Assembly: GCF_000350225.1 (NCBI RefSeq)
Contig: NW_005178987.1
Coordinates: 165,287 to 229,286, forward strand
Reading direction: 5' to 3'
DNA from: Chondrus crispus
Lineage: Eukaryota; Rhodophyta; Florideophyceae; Gigartinales; Gigartinaceae
DNA: 64,000 nt
Shown here one piece after another: positions 53,118-64,000 of the stretch. The number at the start of each line of letters is the position of its first letter. Position 1 is the stretch's first letter. The notes under the pieces are model-generated. The model worked only from the letters and a program-made list of their open reading frames with translations. It was not told where the DNA came from and ran no database searches. The position numbers were made by a program, and so were the translations under genes.

Positions 53118-55703
53118 GTGGTCTCCCGACCTAGAAGACTCCCAAGATCGAACCGAGAAGACTATCGTTTACCTCCGCGTCCATACGCGTAGACATGAGT
53201 GGCGAATATCCCACCTCGATTCGCTCCGAGCCCGCCGATGAGCGAGAGGCCGCGCTCCGCGTCCGAGTCGGCGACGGCGACGCTGGTCCTCGAGACCGCG
53301 AACCGTCGCCCGACTTCTCCGAAGGGCGCGCTCGCGCGATGTACGATCGCATCGCGGATTATATCGAGGATGTCCGAACATCCCTCCGTATCGACGTCTC
53401 CGACAGCGTCTACGCCCGCTGTATGGATGAGTTCCGCTCCCTCCGCGAAGGAAGGTTTGAGCGCGTAACTCAGTCCTTGGAGAACCTGCGCGCCCTCGTC
53501 GACCAGCTACAGTCCCGTTTGGTACTGGTCGAAGAGGCGCGCATCGATTCCCCCTCTGTAGACGTTGCGGGTCGACCCATGAGTGCAGACTCCGGAGTCC
53601 GACGCGACCCGCAACCCTTCCCATCAGCCGAACAGATGGGAGCATTCGCGCACATGGCGGCGGAGCTCAACTCAATGCGCCGCCGTGCCCGTGAGATGGA
53701 ACAGACCTCGGCCGAGAGGCCGCCCGGAGCCCCCTCGAGTGGGCCCGGTGCCACTGTTCCTCCGGGCGCATCCGGAGCGCAGGAGTGGCCCCCGACTGGA
53801 GCCGTCACCAGTCGGAGGGCGGAGGACATCAAGCCAACGGCGGACGGGAACTTCGCGCCCGAGACTCAAGCCCTGCCGTATACATCCGGAAGCATGCGGC
53901 AGTCCCGACGGGTACCGAACGAACCCGACCGTGGCCGTGGAGGAGTCGCTCGCGGATCAGGGGAACCGATTCTCCCCTTCGATCCTCGCTGGGGCGGCTA
54001 CCAGCCAGCGGATCTTACCGCGCATCCCGGCCCCGTCGACGTCCGAACGTTGCCCGTCACGCCGTTCGGAACGTTGGGCCCCGCCGAACCCGGGCTCGAG
54101 CCCGTCCACACCATGATACAAGAGTTCAGCGCCGTCGCGAACTACCGCATGTATCGGTTGGAAAACACCTCGAGGCTCGTTACCTCGGGTGACGCTGGAC
54201 GGATCGCGAAGTACGTCCAACGCTGCCGTGGGCTCCGTCCCACGATGAAGAGCTTCGACGGTACTGACGCGATTCAGTTGCTCCCGTTCCTGAAGGACAT
54301 CCGGATAACCTTCAATGCCCAGCGCCTGACCGAAGGTGTGGCAATCCGTGTCTTCGCTCACTTCCTCGAGCGGGACGCGGAGCGGTTGTATACGAGTTAC
54401 ACCATGCGCGGCCTCCGCTCCGGCCAGCTCCACGACGACACGAGCTGGCCTGGTCTCGTTAACCAATTTATCAAACGCTACCTAACCGACGACGTGTTAG
54501 GGGAAGCGTTTGATGCTGTCGCGTCGGCGCGACAGCTTCCTCACGAAACCGGGAACACGTTCGCAGACCGGCTGGAATCCGCCGCGTTCCGATGCACGGC
54601 CGTGTTCTCAGAACAAGCCCTCGCGCACTACTTCGTGCGCGGGTTGTCCAATGCGACCCGGGCCGCAGTGGCAGAGACGGTACAACGGTTGCCCGGACGA
54701 CAGAAGACCGAACTCTCAACGATTCGCCGTATCGCAACGGCCGAGGGTACAACCTACCGCGCTCGTCGCGGGTTGCCGCTGCCGGACCCGAAGCCGGCAG
54801 CGAAGGGAGGCCGAACTCCAAAGTCGCACGGAACAAGTTCGCCGGCGACCGCACTCCGCATTGGAGAAGATGAGTGGCAGGCCGACCCTGTCCTCATTAC
54901 ACAAGGCTTCGACCGGGCAGGAGGCCGACCCCCTACGCCAGCTTCCACCGGTTCGACTGGAAGCTTCGCAACGGCGTTCGCGCACACGCCGAGGGCCACG
55001 GGTGGTCCGAACCACAACATGGCCGAGCTGGATATCTCCCGTCGAGAAGGAGACCGCGGGCTGCCTAACGTGCCTCGACTCACCGATGAGGAGGCACGCC
55101 ACGAGGCGACTTTCGCGTCGACCGATGGCAGCGCGTACATTTGTGGGCTGTGCCGGACGTACGGCCACGCCATGTACGCGTGCCCGTTCCTGTCGCCTGA
55201 ACAACGTCAGTTCACGGCGTACAGGAACTACCGCTATCCGATGGAGACGCGCCCCGGAATGCGCAATCTCATCCAGCAGTCTACGCAGGCAGACCGAGGC
55301 CCGCGTCGAGGTGACCCGAGCCGATCGGGTGGGGGCGTCCGTTTTGCCCCTCGTGAAGGCGGGTACCGATACCCGGGGACCGATCAAAGGGATCGACGTG
55401 ACCCTCGTCGGATGGATACGCGATATCCCCGTCGAGATGGGCGAGGCGACCGGGGCCGACCCCCGTTGCCCCAAGGGGCACAGAACGCCATCATGTACCT
55501 CCAAGATTGGGCTGAGGAGACGCACCCCCAGCCCACGGAAGGAGGTGGAGGAGAGCCCGTTCTCTCCGCCCCTCGAATATTGCAACGGCCGGACGTTGCA
55601 ATCCAAGGCCACGAAGTATCCGATTACTTCGTAGAAGATGCCCAGCCGGGGTGGGGAAACAGTCCCCATCCGCGCGGCCATGCGCCCGTCGACGCGCTAG
55701 CTA
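52542..55703 (+). mobile_element. Gypsy-A copy 3, truncated after gag
   Basis: Plus-strand LTR (52542-53117), primer site and a full-length Gag-A almost identical to 29902-32463. Homology ends abruptly at 55703, within the last codons of gag (after GACGCGCTAGCTA). No pol and no 3' LTR follow, so no target duplication can be read. Confidence 0.9.
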
Positions 55704-55735
55704 CTGGGGTGGTCGTGGTACATACTCGAATGTGA
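53195..55735 (+). pseudogene. gag: Gypsy-A Gag, copy 3 (C-terminus replaced)
   Basis: 846 codons from ATG 53195. It matches the 853-aa Gag-A almost residue for residue (a few substitutions in the N-terminal helix, before the zinc knuckle and in the tail), including the CX2CX4HX4C knuckle near residue 650. The last 10 codons (TGVVVVHTRM) come from unrelated flanking DNA after 55703. The core protein is otherwise complete, so Gag might still be made. Confidence 0.9.
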
Positions 55736-56123
55736 TGGCGCGAATAGTATTCGCGTTTCCCGCATCGATGATGAGCCGTTGCTGATCCTTCTCGCTCTCG
55801 GACACAGCAAAAACTATATTGAACACCTTCAGTCGTCGTATTACCAGCTTAATTGAGCCATCCTCCTTTAGATTCTAAATGAGGGTTTGATATTCATCAC
55901 TTCTTGTGCCGCAGAACGGATTCCCGAACCTCTTTAGAGAGGTATCTGTTCGAAGTAGATGATCTATGTGGGGGCATTTCTCATTTAATTCTCTTGGTAG
56001 AGGCGATGTGAAGTCTGCCGAGTAACGAGTGAACAAGTCCTTGATCGGGCCTAAACATATGAGAAAGGTCAACAGGGTATTAGGAAAACGCCGATTTTGG
56101 CGATAAATCGCGAGGTCCAACAT
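55701..56123 (-). pseudogene. Unrecognised coding fragment with one in-frame stop
   Basis: One minus-strand phase from ATG 56123 to TAG 55701-55703, interrupted by TAG at 55875-55877. The part after the internal stop has convincing protein character (IKLVIRRLKVFNIVFAVSE, then a charged stretch and AITFEYVPRPPQ). The terminal stop coincides with the truncation point of gypsy-A copy 3, so the original 3' end was probably cut there. Family unknown. Confidence 0.4.
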
Positions 56124-58325
56124 TTTCGACCATTACCTTGTCCAGTATAGGACGGCTACAGACCCAAGAGGATCAGGTGAGTTCGCAGGTCTCGAAATCA
56201 AGAAGCACATTGATGAACTGTACGAGGAGGTCATGGGAAACTGTGGATGATTCCATCATCACGAGGTTTTCCACCGTCTTAGTTTACAGTTTGGGTTGAA
56301 TGCGCATTGTCCACAAATCGTTGAGGGAGTTGCATATTTTTGAACACCTACAACCTTGATCGCGCAGAGAAAGGCGTTTGCATCTGCATACCAGAGGCAG
56401 ATTTTGTGGGAGCGCGCAACAACACAACCTTGTTACTGTCGCTCTCACTGTTGAAAATATGACGGCATGGGCAACCCAGAATATGATGGCTTACGCAGTG
56501 TTTCTGCAACGATGCCACAAGTGGAACGAATGAGGGAAAGGTGGTCGTGGTACAAGATTGTACCACAAAAACCAAGGCCAAGAACATCGAGCTTGTATTG
56601 GCCCATCGTACCCATAACGAGGACATTCAATACCTCGTTCATTTCAAGAATACCGACTCAATCGACGTCATCTCGATCAGCAAAAATGACCTAGAAATTT
56701 CTAGGTTGACTTAAGTTGACAACACCTCATTCAAACATGCACAACAAATATATCCGAGGACGAATAGGAATTTTAAAAGGGCAGGAGTTGTAACGACTTA
56801 CTGGAATAAGGGTCCAAAAAAGTGTGCTACGAATTTCCTTGCGCGACTAATGTCATCATATTTTTTAGTACTCTTTCTTTGGAATAAGTAAGGGTTCCAC
56901 TTCGCCCTTTCCTACGCGGAGAGGCGAAGAGGAATACGTAGGAGAACGAAGAGGACCGGGCTGGAGGAGAAAAACGACTGGGGAGAAGAAACAAGCAATA
57001 ATTAAGGTGGGAAACTGGCACTGGAGAGGATGATTGTAGTTAAAAACTTAGTTATCAATGAAGTCGAGCGGGATTCCAGTGTAAGATAGCCACATTTCAT
57101 TTTTCTATATGAGGAGTTCGTCGGCTTGCGAAGTAATGGTTTGAAGGGCGGAAGTCACAACGACTTCCTAACCACAGACACTACCTTCAACACCAAGTGA
57201 GCCTATATCTAGAGCCCCTTCCAACATTTCAAAATGTCCCCAAAAAAGTCAAACTCCTCAACTTTATCAAAAACATTTTCTGACTCGTCTACTAGATTGT
57301 GTGCACACAATCTTGTAGTCAGAAAATGTATTGACTGGAAAACGAAGTTCGATCGAATAAATAGTGCCAGCGTGTTGCAAAACGTCATTTGCACGTTAAT
57401 TACGTTGTTGAAACCCCGCAAAGGTCTCCATAAACCAATTGATCTCCTTCAAAACCAACTTTGTGCCCCTCATCCCAAATGCATCTTTCTGAATCTCCTA
57501 TAATTTCGTCGCTTTTGAGCGCGGATTAGCTCAGAGACCACGCCAGTATATGGTAAGAGGGACACACACAGTATGAATGTATTTTTATTTATACTTTGAA
57601 TAAACGCACTGTGCATGTCCTTTCCAAATGGACTGACTTCTCCGTTCTTTAAAAGGTTGGCATAGAACTACACTACGGTTCTTCGCCTTCTTAGAAAGAA
57701 CTGGGCAAACAGGAGTACATTATCCAATGAGTGCTCTAGGGATGGACGGGGGATGGAAAGAAAAGGGCATAAGAGATTGTATGGACATTTGTTCTAGATT
57801 GAAGTTATAGTTTATTGATGTTTACCATCTACTGTATTGTTCTAAGTAGCGACTAGGACCATTCTAAAAAGCACCGAGTTCGGACGGGGAAAGCAAACGG
57901 GCGCAGACAAAACCTCTCCCTCACCCTGTGAGCCATCCAACCTGCAACCCATAGGGTGTCCAACTTAAGAACCGCTTCGTAAAAACGACTCAACAAAAGT
58001 AAGTTTCTCTGTTCATTTTTATTAACCCTGCACCACTAAAGCTAAAACCAGTCGTTGCCGTCTTCCATACCAGGCAACCATCACATTCCCTGTAATAGTG
58101 CCCCTCTATACCGCTTCCGGCGCATAACCGGTGCGTCGAGCGTCCCAGACGAACTCAAAACGTGCTAACAATATGCTAGCGCTTCCGAATTTTTCGTTGA
58201 GTTGTGGACAGCAGATAATGCAGACAGGTTTCCGGAGTACAGGATGGAGATGTGGCATAATGAATGCATCTGGGTTACAGTAGGCATGCTGTACTCATGG
58301 ATGGAAGGTGGTGCCCTTCCTCGAG
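56124..58325. other. No gene recognised; one interrupted palindrome
   Basis: AT-richer than the gypsy region. Frames such as 56445-56642 (-), 57234-57503 (+) and 58202-58513 (+) show no motif. The clearest structure is the interrupted palindrome at 57273-57329. Confidence 0.4.
57273..57329. repeat. Interrupted palindrome of about 57 bp
   Basis: ACATTTTCTGACT...AGATTGTGTGCACACAATCT...AGTCAGAAAATGT. Arms are mirror images around TGTGCACA except for a 3-4 base internal difference. It is of similar size to the 2167-2222 palindrome but unrelated in sequence. Confidence 0.75.
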
Positions 58326-58788
58326 GGGGCAATTTGGTAACTATTTTGACGGAGCCTAACAAGTGTTTTATGGCATTATCCTGGGCTACCGAAAAGCGTC
58401 TGCTACAGCCAGTGGGATGTTCATGTGCCATAGACGACGAAAGAACGCGGGCAAAAACAACCTGTTTGAAGCCATTTGACATTTTCACACACGTGCAGAA
58501 AGGGCTCAAATGAGAAAAAGGGGCAATTTGGTAATTTTAGTTATGAACCGGAAAGCGACAACAGAGATTGCACAACCTCATCTCCACCGCCTTTATCCTT
58601 CCTGAAGGCATGCTTCGAGAGTGTACGGCCCATTGCCGCACCGTACCTCGCCCCAGACGTGGGCGACAAATGCTCGTTGCGTGCGGAAGAGAGCGGGATC
58701 TGGTTTACTGATCCCGACGTTAACTTTGCACGGCCATTTCACTCGACAATCGCAGCTGTACGCGCATGCGTTCCCGTTCTGCCTTCTT

Positions 58789-60778
58789 CTAACCTTTGAG
58801 TCGCCTTTCAGTAGCTAGTTTTACGTCTCTCTCTTTTCGGCTTTCAATTATTTCGTCCAAAGTGAGATTGAGAGCAGGTGTCCCTATTTGGAAATCAACA
58901 TTTTTCTGACGACTTACGGTCGAACTCTTACTTTTCGAGGAACGTGTGCTTGTCATAAGGATTTTGTTCACACTCCTACTCTTGCTCAACAATATTTCAA
59001 CATCACGGAGTCCTGATGTGGGGTCATTTGCTGCCTCCAAAATGTTTTTGAGCTTGCGAAAAGTCTGATTGTCGGGGTTTCGAGTTCTATTTGCGACATT
59101 TACTAAAGCTGCATGGCAACTTTTTGGGTCATATGATACCGCATTTGGTCCTTGTCTCTTAAACCTGTCGGGAAATGAAGAGTTCATTGGCCATAACCCC
59201 GTCTTTTCGAAGCTCAACTTAATCTACCAACAGTGATATCACTGTAAGCCAATGTCGCCACCATCAGATTTGAAGGGAATGGCATGTTATTTCGATCTGT
59301 TGGAGTGGCAAGATCCATCCACTCATTACATTCTTACTCTCTACAATGAAAAAGGGCGGAATTTTGTGACCAGACGCAGAAACAGCCACCACAATTGTAA
59401 TATGCTTGTTGTTTTTTCTAGCTTGACAAGCCACATACCCGCCATGATTAGTAAGTGAGGACCCAAATACTTTAGTTCTCACTCCATATTGGCAGTATAC
59501 AGCTGTCTCGTAGAAGTTAAAAAGCCGCGTCGGGTCTCTGAATATGCTTGGATGGGAATTTTGAACTTTTTTCAATGCTTCAGAGAACGTTGACATTTGT
59601 GTAAAATTCTCAGCAGCCAACTTTGCCACAACTTAGTTCTCACTTTTTCGGAAAGTGATGTCTCTATTCACTGTCCGTCAGTGCCGGATGGTGTCTTGAG
59701 ATGGGCTTCCAGATTATGTGCCAAATCCTGGACGCCCATTGTGGTATAACTCCTCTCCGCCCTGGGTTGGGTGAGAGGCGGAGGTTATAGCGAGGGAGCA
59801 CGCGGCGTGGACGCGACGCGTTAATTGAACCGATCGGACGAGCTCGCGAAAAGGGAGTGGCTCAGTGGCCGGTTACGCGCAGTCGCCCCGTGGTGCGTGA
59901 ACGGGAGCGACCGGTAACGGGTTAGAAGCCAGCGCGCGCGATAGACAACCGAAACGGACGTATATAGGCGCGAAAAGGGACGGGGGCGAGCTTGCCCCCG
60001 TTTACTGGTGGGGACGGGTGCCAGGTCTTAACCCCGCAGAGGGACGCCTCGGACACCTGTCCCAGTACAGTAGTACAGTACCTGCCGCCTAGTGCGTGCC
60101 GGGTACTGTACACAATTTAAAAGCTAGCGCCATAATTACTACTACCGCACGGACGCTGCTACTACACGTGTGCACTACTGTACACGCGTGTTGCTTACAG
60201 ACTACCGCACGGGCGACACGTGTGCTAACGCGCACACGTAACACGCGTAGACTACCGCTCGGGCGACACGTGAGCTACTGTACACGTGCGCCCCGCCACG
60301 ACCGGTTGGTACACGCGCGCGCTCCCTACACGTGAGCACACCCGCCCACGTGTGCACCGTCACGGCCGTCTGTACTGTAGACCAACGCGCGGGCCAGTCG
60401 TTGTATCACACCCATCAGACGCTATCTCAGTCATAATATTCCGCACATCACTATTTGAAAGTGTAAAACCCTTTTCAGCTGCATACGAAATCCTTTCTTA
60501 ATCAAACCAGACTCTTGTTAACTAATAACTGGGCGGCGTCCTCTGCGATGGGCTTCAGGAGATAGGAAAGCGTCGATCTTCGATTCATCATGCTCTTGCA
60601 GAGCGTGATAAATGCGATCTGCTGGTGCCCGGGGTACTCGTGTCGCTCTCACGACGACGGAGGTTTTCATACCTGTACGAAGGAGCGCGGTGGCCTTCTC
60701 TCGCTGCGTTTTTGTCAATTCGTCGCGTTCTTGTCTTGTTTTTTCAATCGCACTCTGTATTCGCACGGAGAGTCCCAT
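58789..60778 (-). pseudogene. Pogo/jerky-like transposase, broken in three pieces
   Basis: Minus-strand pieces in order: 60778-60518 (86 aa, basic helical N-terminal, probable DNA-binding part), 59629-59264 (121 aa, first catalytic region, FNFYETAVY then VVAVSASGHKIPPFFIV), 59217-58789 (142 aa, C-terminal region beginning FEKTGLWPMNS). In the family the first block reads DET or DEC; here it is YET, so the first catalytic residue is lost. The segment with the second and third catalytic residues is deleted between 59264 and 59217. A solo LTR separates the first two pieces. Confidence 0.65.
59740..60410 (+). repeat. Solo LTR of another family (671 bp)
   Basis: TGTGGTATAACTCC...CGTTGTATCACA, flanked by a perfect CCCAT duplication (59735-59739, 60411-60415). 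TATATAGG near 59960 gives a plus-strand promoter candidate. The second half has degenerate repeats of ACTACCGCNCGG(G)CGACACGTG and many ACACGTG palindromes. No other copy is in the window. Confidence 0.88.
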
Positions 60779-61280
60779 GACTCACGCAATTCTGGAGTTG
60801 AAGTCATGATGTCGGTGCTACAGGAGAGAGGTTGACGAAGGTTGGGACGCCGTGGCGTAGCAGGAGTTTGAATTTTGGCGGACTTCTGCAACGCAGGGCA
60901 ACGAGGGAGGACGTACTAAGTTGTACGAGTAGTGTATGCATGTGGACGGAGCGTTTTGGAGAATCTGGAAGGGGAAGACTAAAAATTACCAAATTGCCCC
61001 CGATTACCAAATTGCCCCTTTCAGGAAGGGTACCAGGTCAAGTATACTTGCATTAAACGACACGATATGGGCGCTCCCAATAGAGGGGATGAGTTGGGGT
61101 TGGATACGACTGCAGCTGTGATATGTAGAGTGGAAGGCGTTGTATTAGATGGTTGTACGGGAAAGCAAGCAGACAGTATGCAAGTTGGGTAAAAGAAGGT
61201 GCAGGTTGTGTGTGACAAAGGGGCATTCGGAGAGAAGAAGGGGAGAAAATGAAGGAATTGAGATGTGGTATTACACTAAT

Positions 61281-63344
61281 CACTGTATTTAATTTGGATT
61301 TCTATATACTCTGGATTCGAAAATAAACTAGTCCAGATTAATTGCGGTTTTGTATCTCGGCGCTCTTCTTATCATATCGCTTGGCGCCGGCGCGGGGCAT
61401 TTCTCCAAAAATACAAAAAACGATGTGCGGATCTGCCATGAACCACAGTCTCGTCAGCGTATCGCAAAGAGTGCAGGCACGAGATTCTGACATTTCCCAT
61501 CCCCGTCCACCATTTTTCCAACTATAATCAGCCCAAAATGCCGACCACTGGACTCAATGAACGAGCTCTGGCAGCTGCAATACAGCAGAGGTCTGCAACT
61601 CGAGTCCCAAATCTCCAGCGCGCACCGCTCTCTGAACCAGCGCTGCAACCTTCGACAACCCCAGATTTCCCTTCAATTGTGGTCAACAGCCGCAAACCGC
61701 ATTCTGTTTCTACGATAGCACAGCGCCGCTCGGTACTTAAGTGGATGGTGGACGAAGTGGACAAACATGGAGAGAAGAAGCTCGCGCGTAAGGCCATTCG
61801 CAAATTTTCCCATCTATTTACGGGCTCTTACAAAGCCAATCATGCTAAAGCCGTCCACTTGTGGAAGAAAAGAGAGAAGTTGGTGGAACTGTCATAGTCG
61901 GGAAGGCGCCTTGGGAATTTATCAGCCGTTACACACTACGGTCTCAAAAGGGCAAACTTTAAAGCATTGTCTGGGAGAGGACGCAAAAAAGCCGCGTGGG
62001 TCGTAGCTTTATACTCTGCACTTCGGGCAGAATTTGATCGATTGCACGCGCTGAATGTTAAACTAAGCCCTTCTTTCCTGGCTTGTGCGGCAAAATATTT
62101 GATACACAATGCAGACAGTGACTCCTTGTTTGCATCTTCAAATTTAATTGACGGTAAACCCGTTGTCGACAAGATAACGATTCGTTGGGTGCAGACATTT
62201 ATGGATGTGCAAGGACTTGTGATTCTTCGTCAGGCGGGCAGTCTTGCCGTTAGCCCCGAAAAGCAACTGTTTATTGAAAAAACAGTTGCCTTCCACCTGG
62301 GGACATTGAAGAGAGGTTTCGAATCCGGCGATCTAAATGAAGGTCTAGTAGAGAATGCCGACGAGACGCACTTTGTATTTAACATGGACAATGGCAGGAC
62401 AGTTGGCTTTCGTGGCGATGAGAAAGTTGAATATTCGGATGTCGTCTCTGGCGACGAGGGTATTACCATGATGGTTCGAATCTCAAGTGGGGTGCAGGCA
62501 AGAATCGAGCCACCTATGCTGGTGTTTCAAAATCCAAACTCCTCGTACCCTATTAGAGGTGTTGAAGACAACGTACCTGGCGTCTGCTATCGGTCTGGAA
62601 GGAAGGGGTGGATGGACAACAGAGTGTTTCAAGCGTGGCTGTCGGAACCGAGGGCGATTAAGAAGGATAATTTCGGCAGAAAGCGAATTTTATATGTGGA
62701 CAACTGTTCCGGTCATAATGAGACGAACGCAGTTTTAAGGCTCTTGGTCGAAATAAATACGGAGTTACGCAAGTTGCCTGCAAATTCGACTGACTTGGTG
62801 CAGCCTGCCGATTCGTTTGTTATCTCTAAAATTAAGGATGCATGGAGAAAGCGGTGGGACGAATATAAGGTTGGTTTGATGTCAAGGGGCGAGTGGATGG
62901 GGAGCAAAGAGGGTGCGAGCGGAAAGCTCAAAAACCCCGGGAAGCGGTTTTTCTTGAAGTTGGCATCAGATGCGGTTCGGGACGTCAATGCGCAGAGAGA
63001 CAAGAATGGATTGTCATACGCGCGTAAGGCAATGATACGAACTGGAATGGCGATGAATGTCAACGGCGTCTGGGAAGAGAAACAGCTGTTTTCGAACCTA
63101 CAGGCCATTATCGCAAAGCACCGCAATCACTTCAATGGTCAGCCAATCGAGTAGAGACAATAAATTACATTGGGCTGTAATCCTATCTCGCCTAATATTG
63201 AACTGAAAAATTAATCTGGTCCTGCCTATTTATGAACAACCCCCTAAATAATATAGGTTCAAAAATACCCTGGACCAGATTATTTACGGTGAAGCCTTAA
63301 AAAAATCAGGTTCGTTAATAATCTGGTCCAAATTAAATACAGTG
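61281..63344 (+). mobile_element. Pogo-like DDE transposon, nearly intact
   Basis: Terminal inverted repeats CACTGTATTTAATTTGGA (61281-61298) and its complement (63327-63344), both also followed outward by AT/GAT. Subterminal CTAGTCCAGATTAAT and AATCTGGTCC words repeat near 61331, 63210, 63270 and 63319. The flanking dinucleotides do not give a clear TA duplication. Length 2064 bp, with one transposase in plus orientation. Confidence 0.78.
61538..63154 (+). pseudogene. Pogo-like DDE transposase, single amber codon
   Basis: One phase of 539 codons from ATG 61538 to the stop at 63152-63154, interrupted only by TAG at 61895-61897. The N-terminal part (61538-61897) is basic with helix-forming Lys/Ala-rich segments, a likely DNA-binding domain. 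The catalytic part has VENADETHFVFNMD (first Asp), ILYVDNCSGHN (second Asp) and LPANSTDLVQPADSFV (third acidic residue, the pogo DDD arrangement). The C-terminus contains the usual ISKIKDAWRKRW helix. If the amber is read through or is absent in other copies, this would be a complete enzyme. All catalytic residues are present. Confidence 0.82.
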
Positions 63345-64000
63345 ATCAGGTGTAGTGGTAGGAAGGGCGTTCAAAGTGGGGGTTGTTGGGTGGGGAAAGA
63401 GCAACAAGCGGATGGAAAATAAGAATGTTTCATGATAGACATTTCGGAGACGCGGACACAAGGTGTGCAGAGAGCGGAGGAGAGATATGCGTATTTTAGG
63501 ATACATATCATGGAGAAGTTTGTGTGCCGCGGGGCCGTGCGTAATATACAGTAAGTGATGTTTAAAGGGTTGGGCAAGTTTGAAAGTTTGTTCTCTTGCT
63601 CTCCCGATGACCGGTTAAGTTTAACGGGCGATGTGGACATGCTCAACCTGTATGTGTCATGAGTGCCGAGGCAGACGAGTGTACAAAGGAGGTAGTGAGG
63701 GATACGAGACTACAAAATTGAGTTCGTAAGCAAGGCACAGTGCGGAAATGAGGGCAGGTTTCCCATTTTTTTTTTTTTTTTGTGAGAGATAAATCAACCA
63801 CTGGGGAAAAGGGGAAGCGTCGTGGGCAGGACAGAGGAAGGAGGGGCACCCCGTGTTGAGCCAAGGCGATGTCAAGACTCTTGACAGGGTTCATTGTAAG
63901 CTTTTGTCGTTCGTGCCTGAAGAGATGACGAGGTGCAGTACAGCACAGTTCAGTACAGCATGTACAGTGCTACAGTACAGTACCGCGGGTACTGTAACCG
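63345..64000. other. Right flank: poly-T and TACAG-rich end, no gene recognised
   Basis: Short minus-strand frames (63371-63646, 63643-63894) have no motif. A run of 17 T lies at about 63765-63781. The last 70 bases are dense in GTACAGTAC/TACAGTACAG words. Confidence 0.4.

Larger units (their letters stand above)
58326..61018 (-). mobile_element. Decayed DDE transposon with doubled GGGGCAATTTGGTAA termini
   Basis: GGGGCAATTTGGTAA occurs at 58326-58340 and 58520-58534. Its complement occurs at 60986-61000 and 61004-61018. The inner pair extends to about 22 bp (through ATTTTAG / CTAAAAAT). Either pair could be the true terminus; the doubling suggests subterminal repeats or a nested copy. Transposase pieces lie between on the minus strand, and a 671-bp solo LTR interrupts it. 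Confidence 0.65.

Noticed and set aside
1-64000. rRNA or tRNA genes
   Set aside because: None was recognised when reading both strands; the only tRNA-related sequences are the predicted primer sites.

Overview
The window is eukaryotic, transposon-dominated DNA. There are no bacterial-style operons or ribosome binding sites. Long reading frames belong to LTR retrotransposons (one Ty1/copia, two Ty3/gypsy families called A and B here), pogo-like DDE transposons and one tyrosine recombinase. Chromodomain gypsy elements, intron-free frames and compact GC-rich LTRs would fit a marine alga, perhaps a florideophyte red alga; this is inference and no host gene with a clear taxonomic signal is present. 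Only one stretch looks like ordinary host coding DNA: a membrane-protein gene on the minus strand that runs off the left edge (1-1332).

Layout. 1-1332: partial membrane protein with three transmembrane segments, with a tandem palindromic repeat upstream. 1837-8979: a small DNA transposon with CAGGGGGG termini, into which a fresh copia element (2694-8776, matching 397-bp LTRs, TAGGG target duplication) has inserted. 9689-11685: a decayed pogo/Tigger transposon with TA target sites. 12973-13292: a 56-bp tandem array made of palindromes spaced every 28 bp. 13493-14581: a tyrosine-recombinase gene interrupted by a 32-kb composite gypsy-A insertion (14587-46766). The recombinase frame resumes at 46767 beyond the CAGTT target duplication and ends at 46856.

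Inside the composite, read on the minus strand from its 5' LTR: gag-A (32463-29902), a truncated pol-A2 (29755-27269), a transplanted fragment of gag-B (about 27325-26630), a second pol-A1 with chromodomain (26666-22908), about 7.7 kb of mostly non-coding sequence holding another A-like LTR (17222-17904), and the 3' LTR (14587-15219). The A 5' LTR was itself hit twice: by the complete 13-kb gypsy-B element (32630-45637, CCCAC duplication) and by a 593-bp TG...CA insertion (45979-46571, GTAC duplication).

Right part: a copia remnant (47412-48215), a solo B LTR (48921-49969, CTTAC duplication), 46-bp tandem repeats and an unrecognised ORF (50174-51062), a DDE transposase fragment (52062-52493), a 3'-truncated gypsy-A copy (LTR plus gag, 52542-55703), an unrecognised minus-strand coding fragment (55701-56123), a decayed DDE transposon (58326-61018) holding a 671-bp solo LTR (59740-60410, CCCAT duplication), and a nearly intact pogo-like transposon (61281-63344). 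The nesting gives a relative chronology: recombinase gene, then gypsy A, then gypsy B; small DNA transposon, then copia; DDE element, then solo LTR. Many frames are almost complete but carry one or two in-frame stops.
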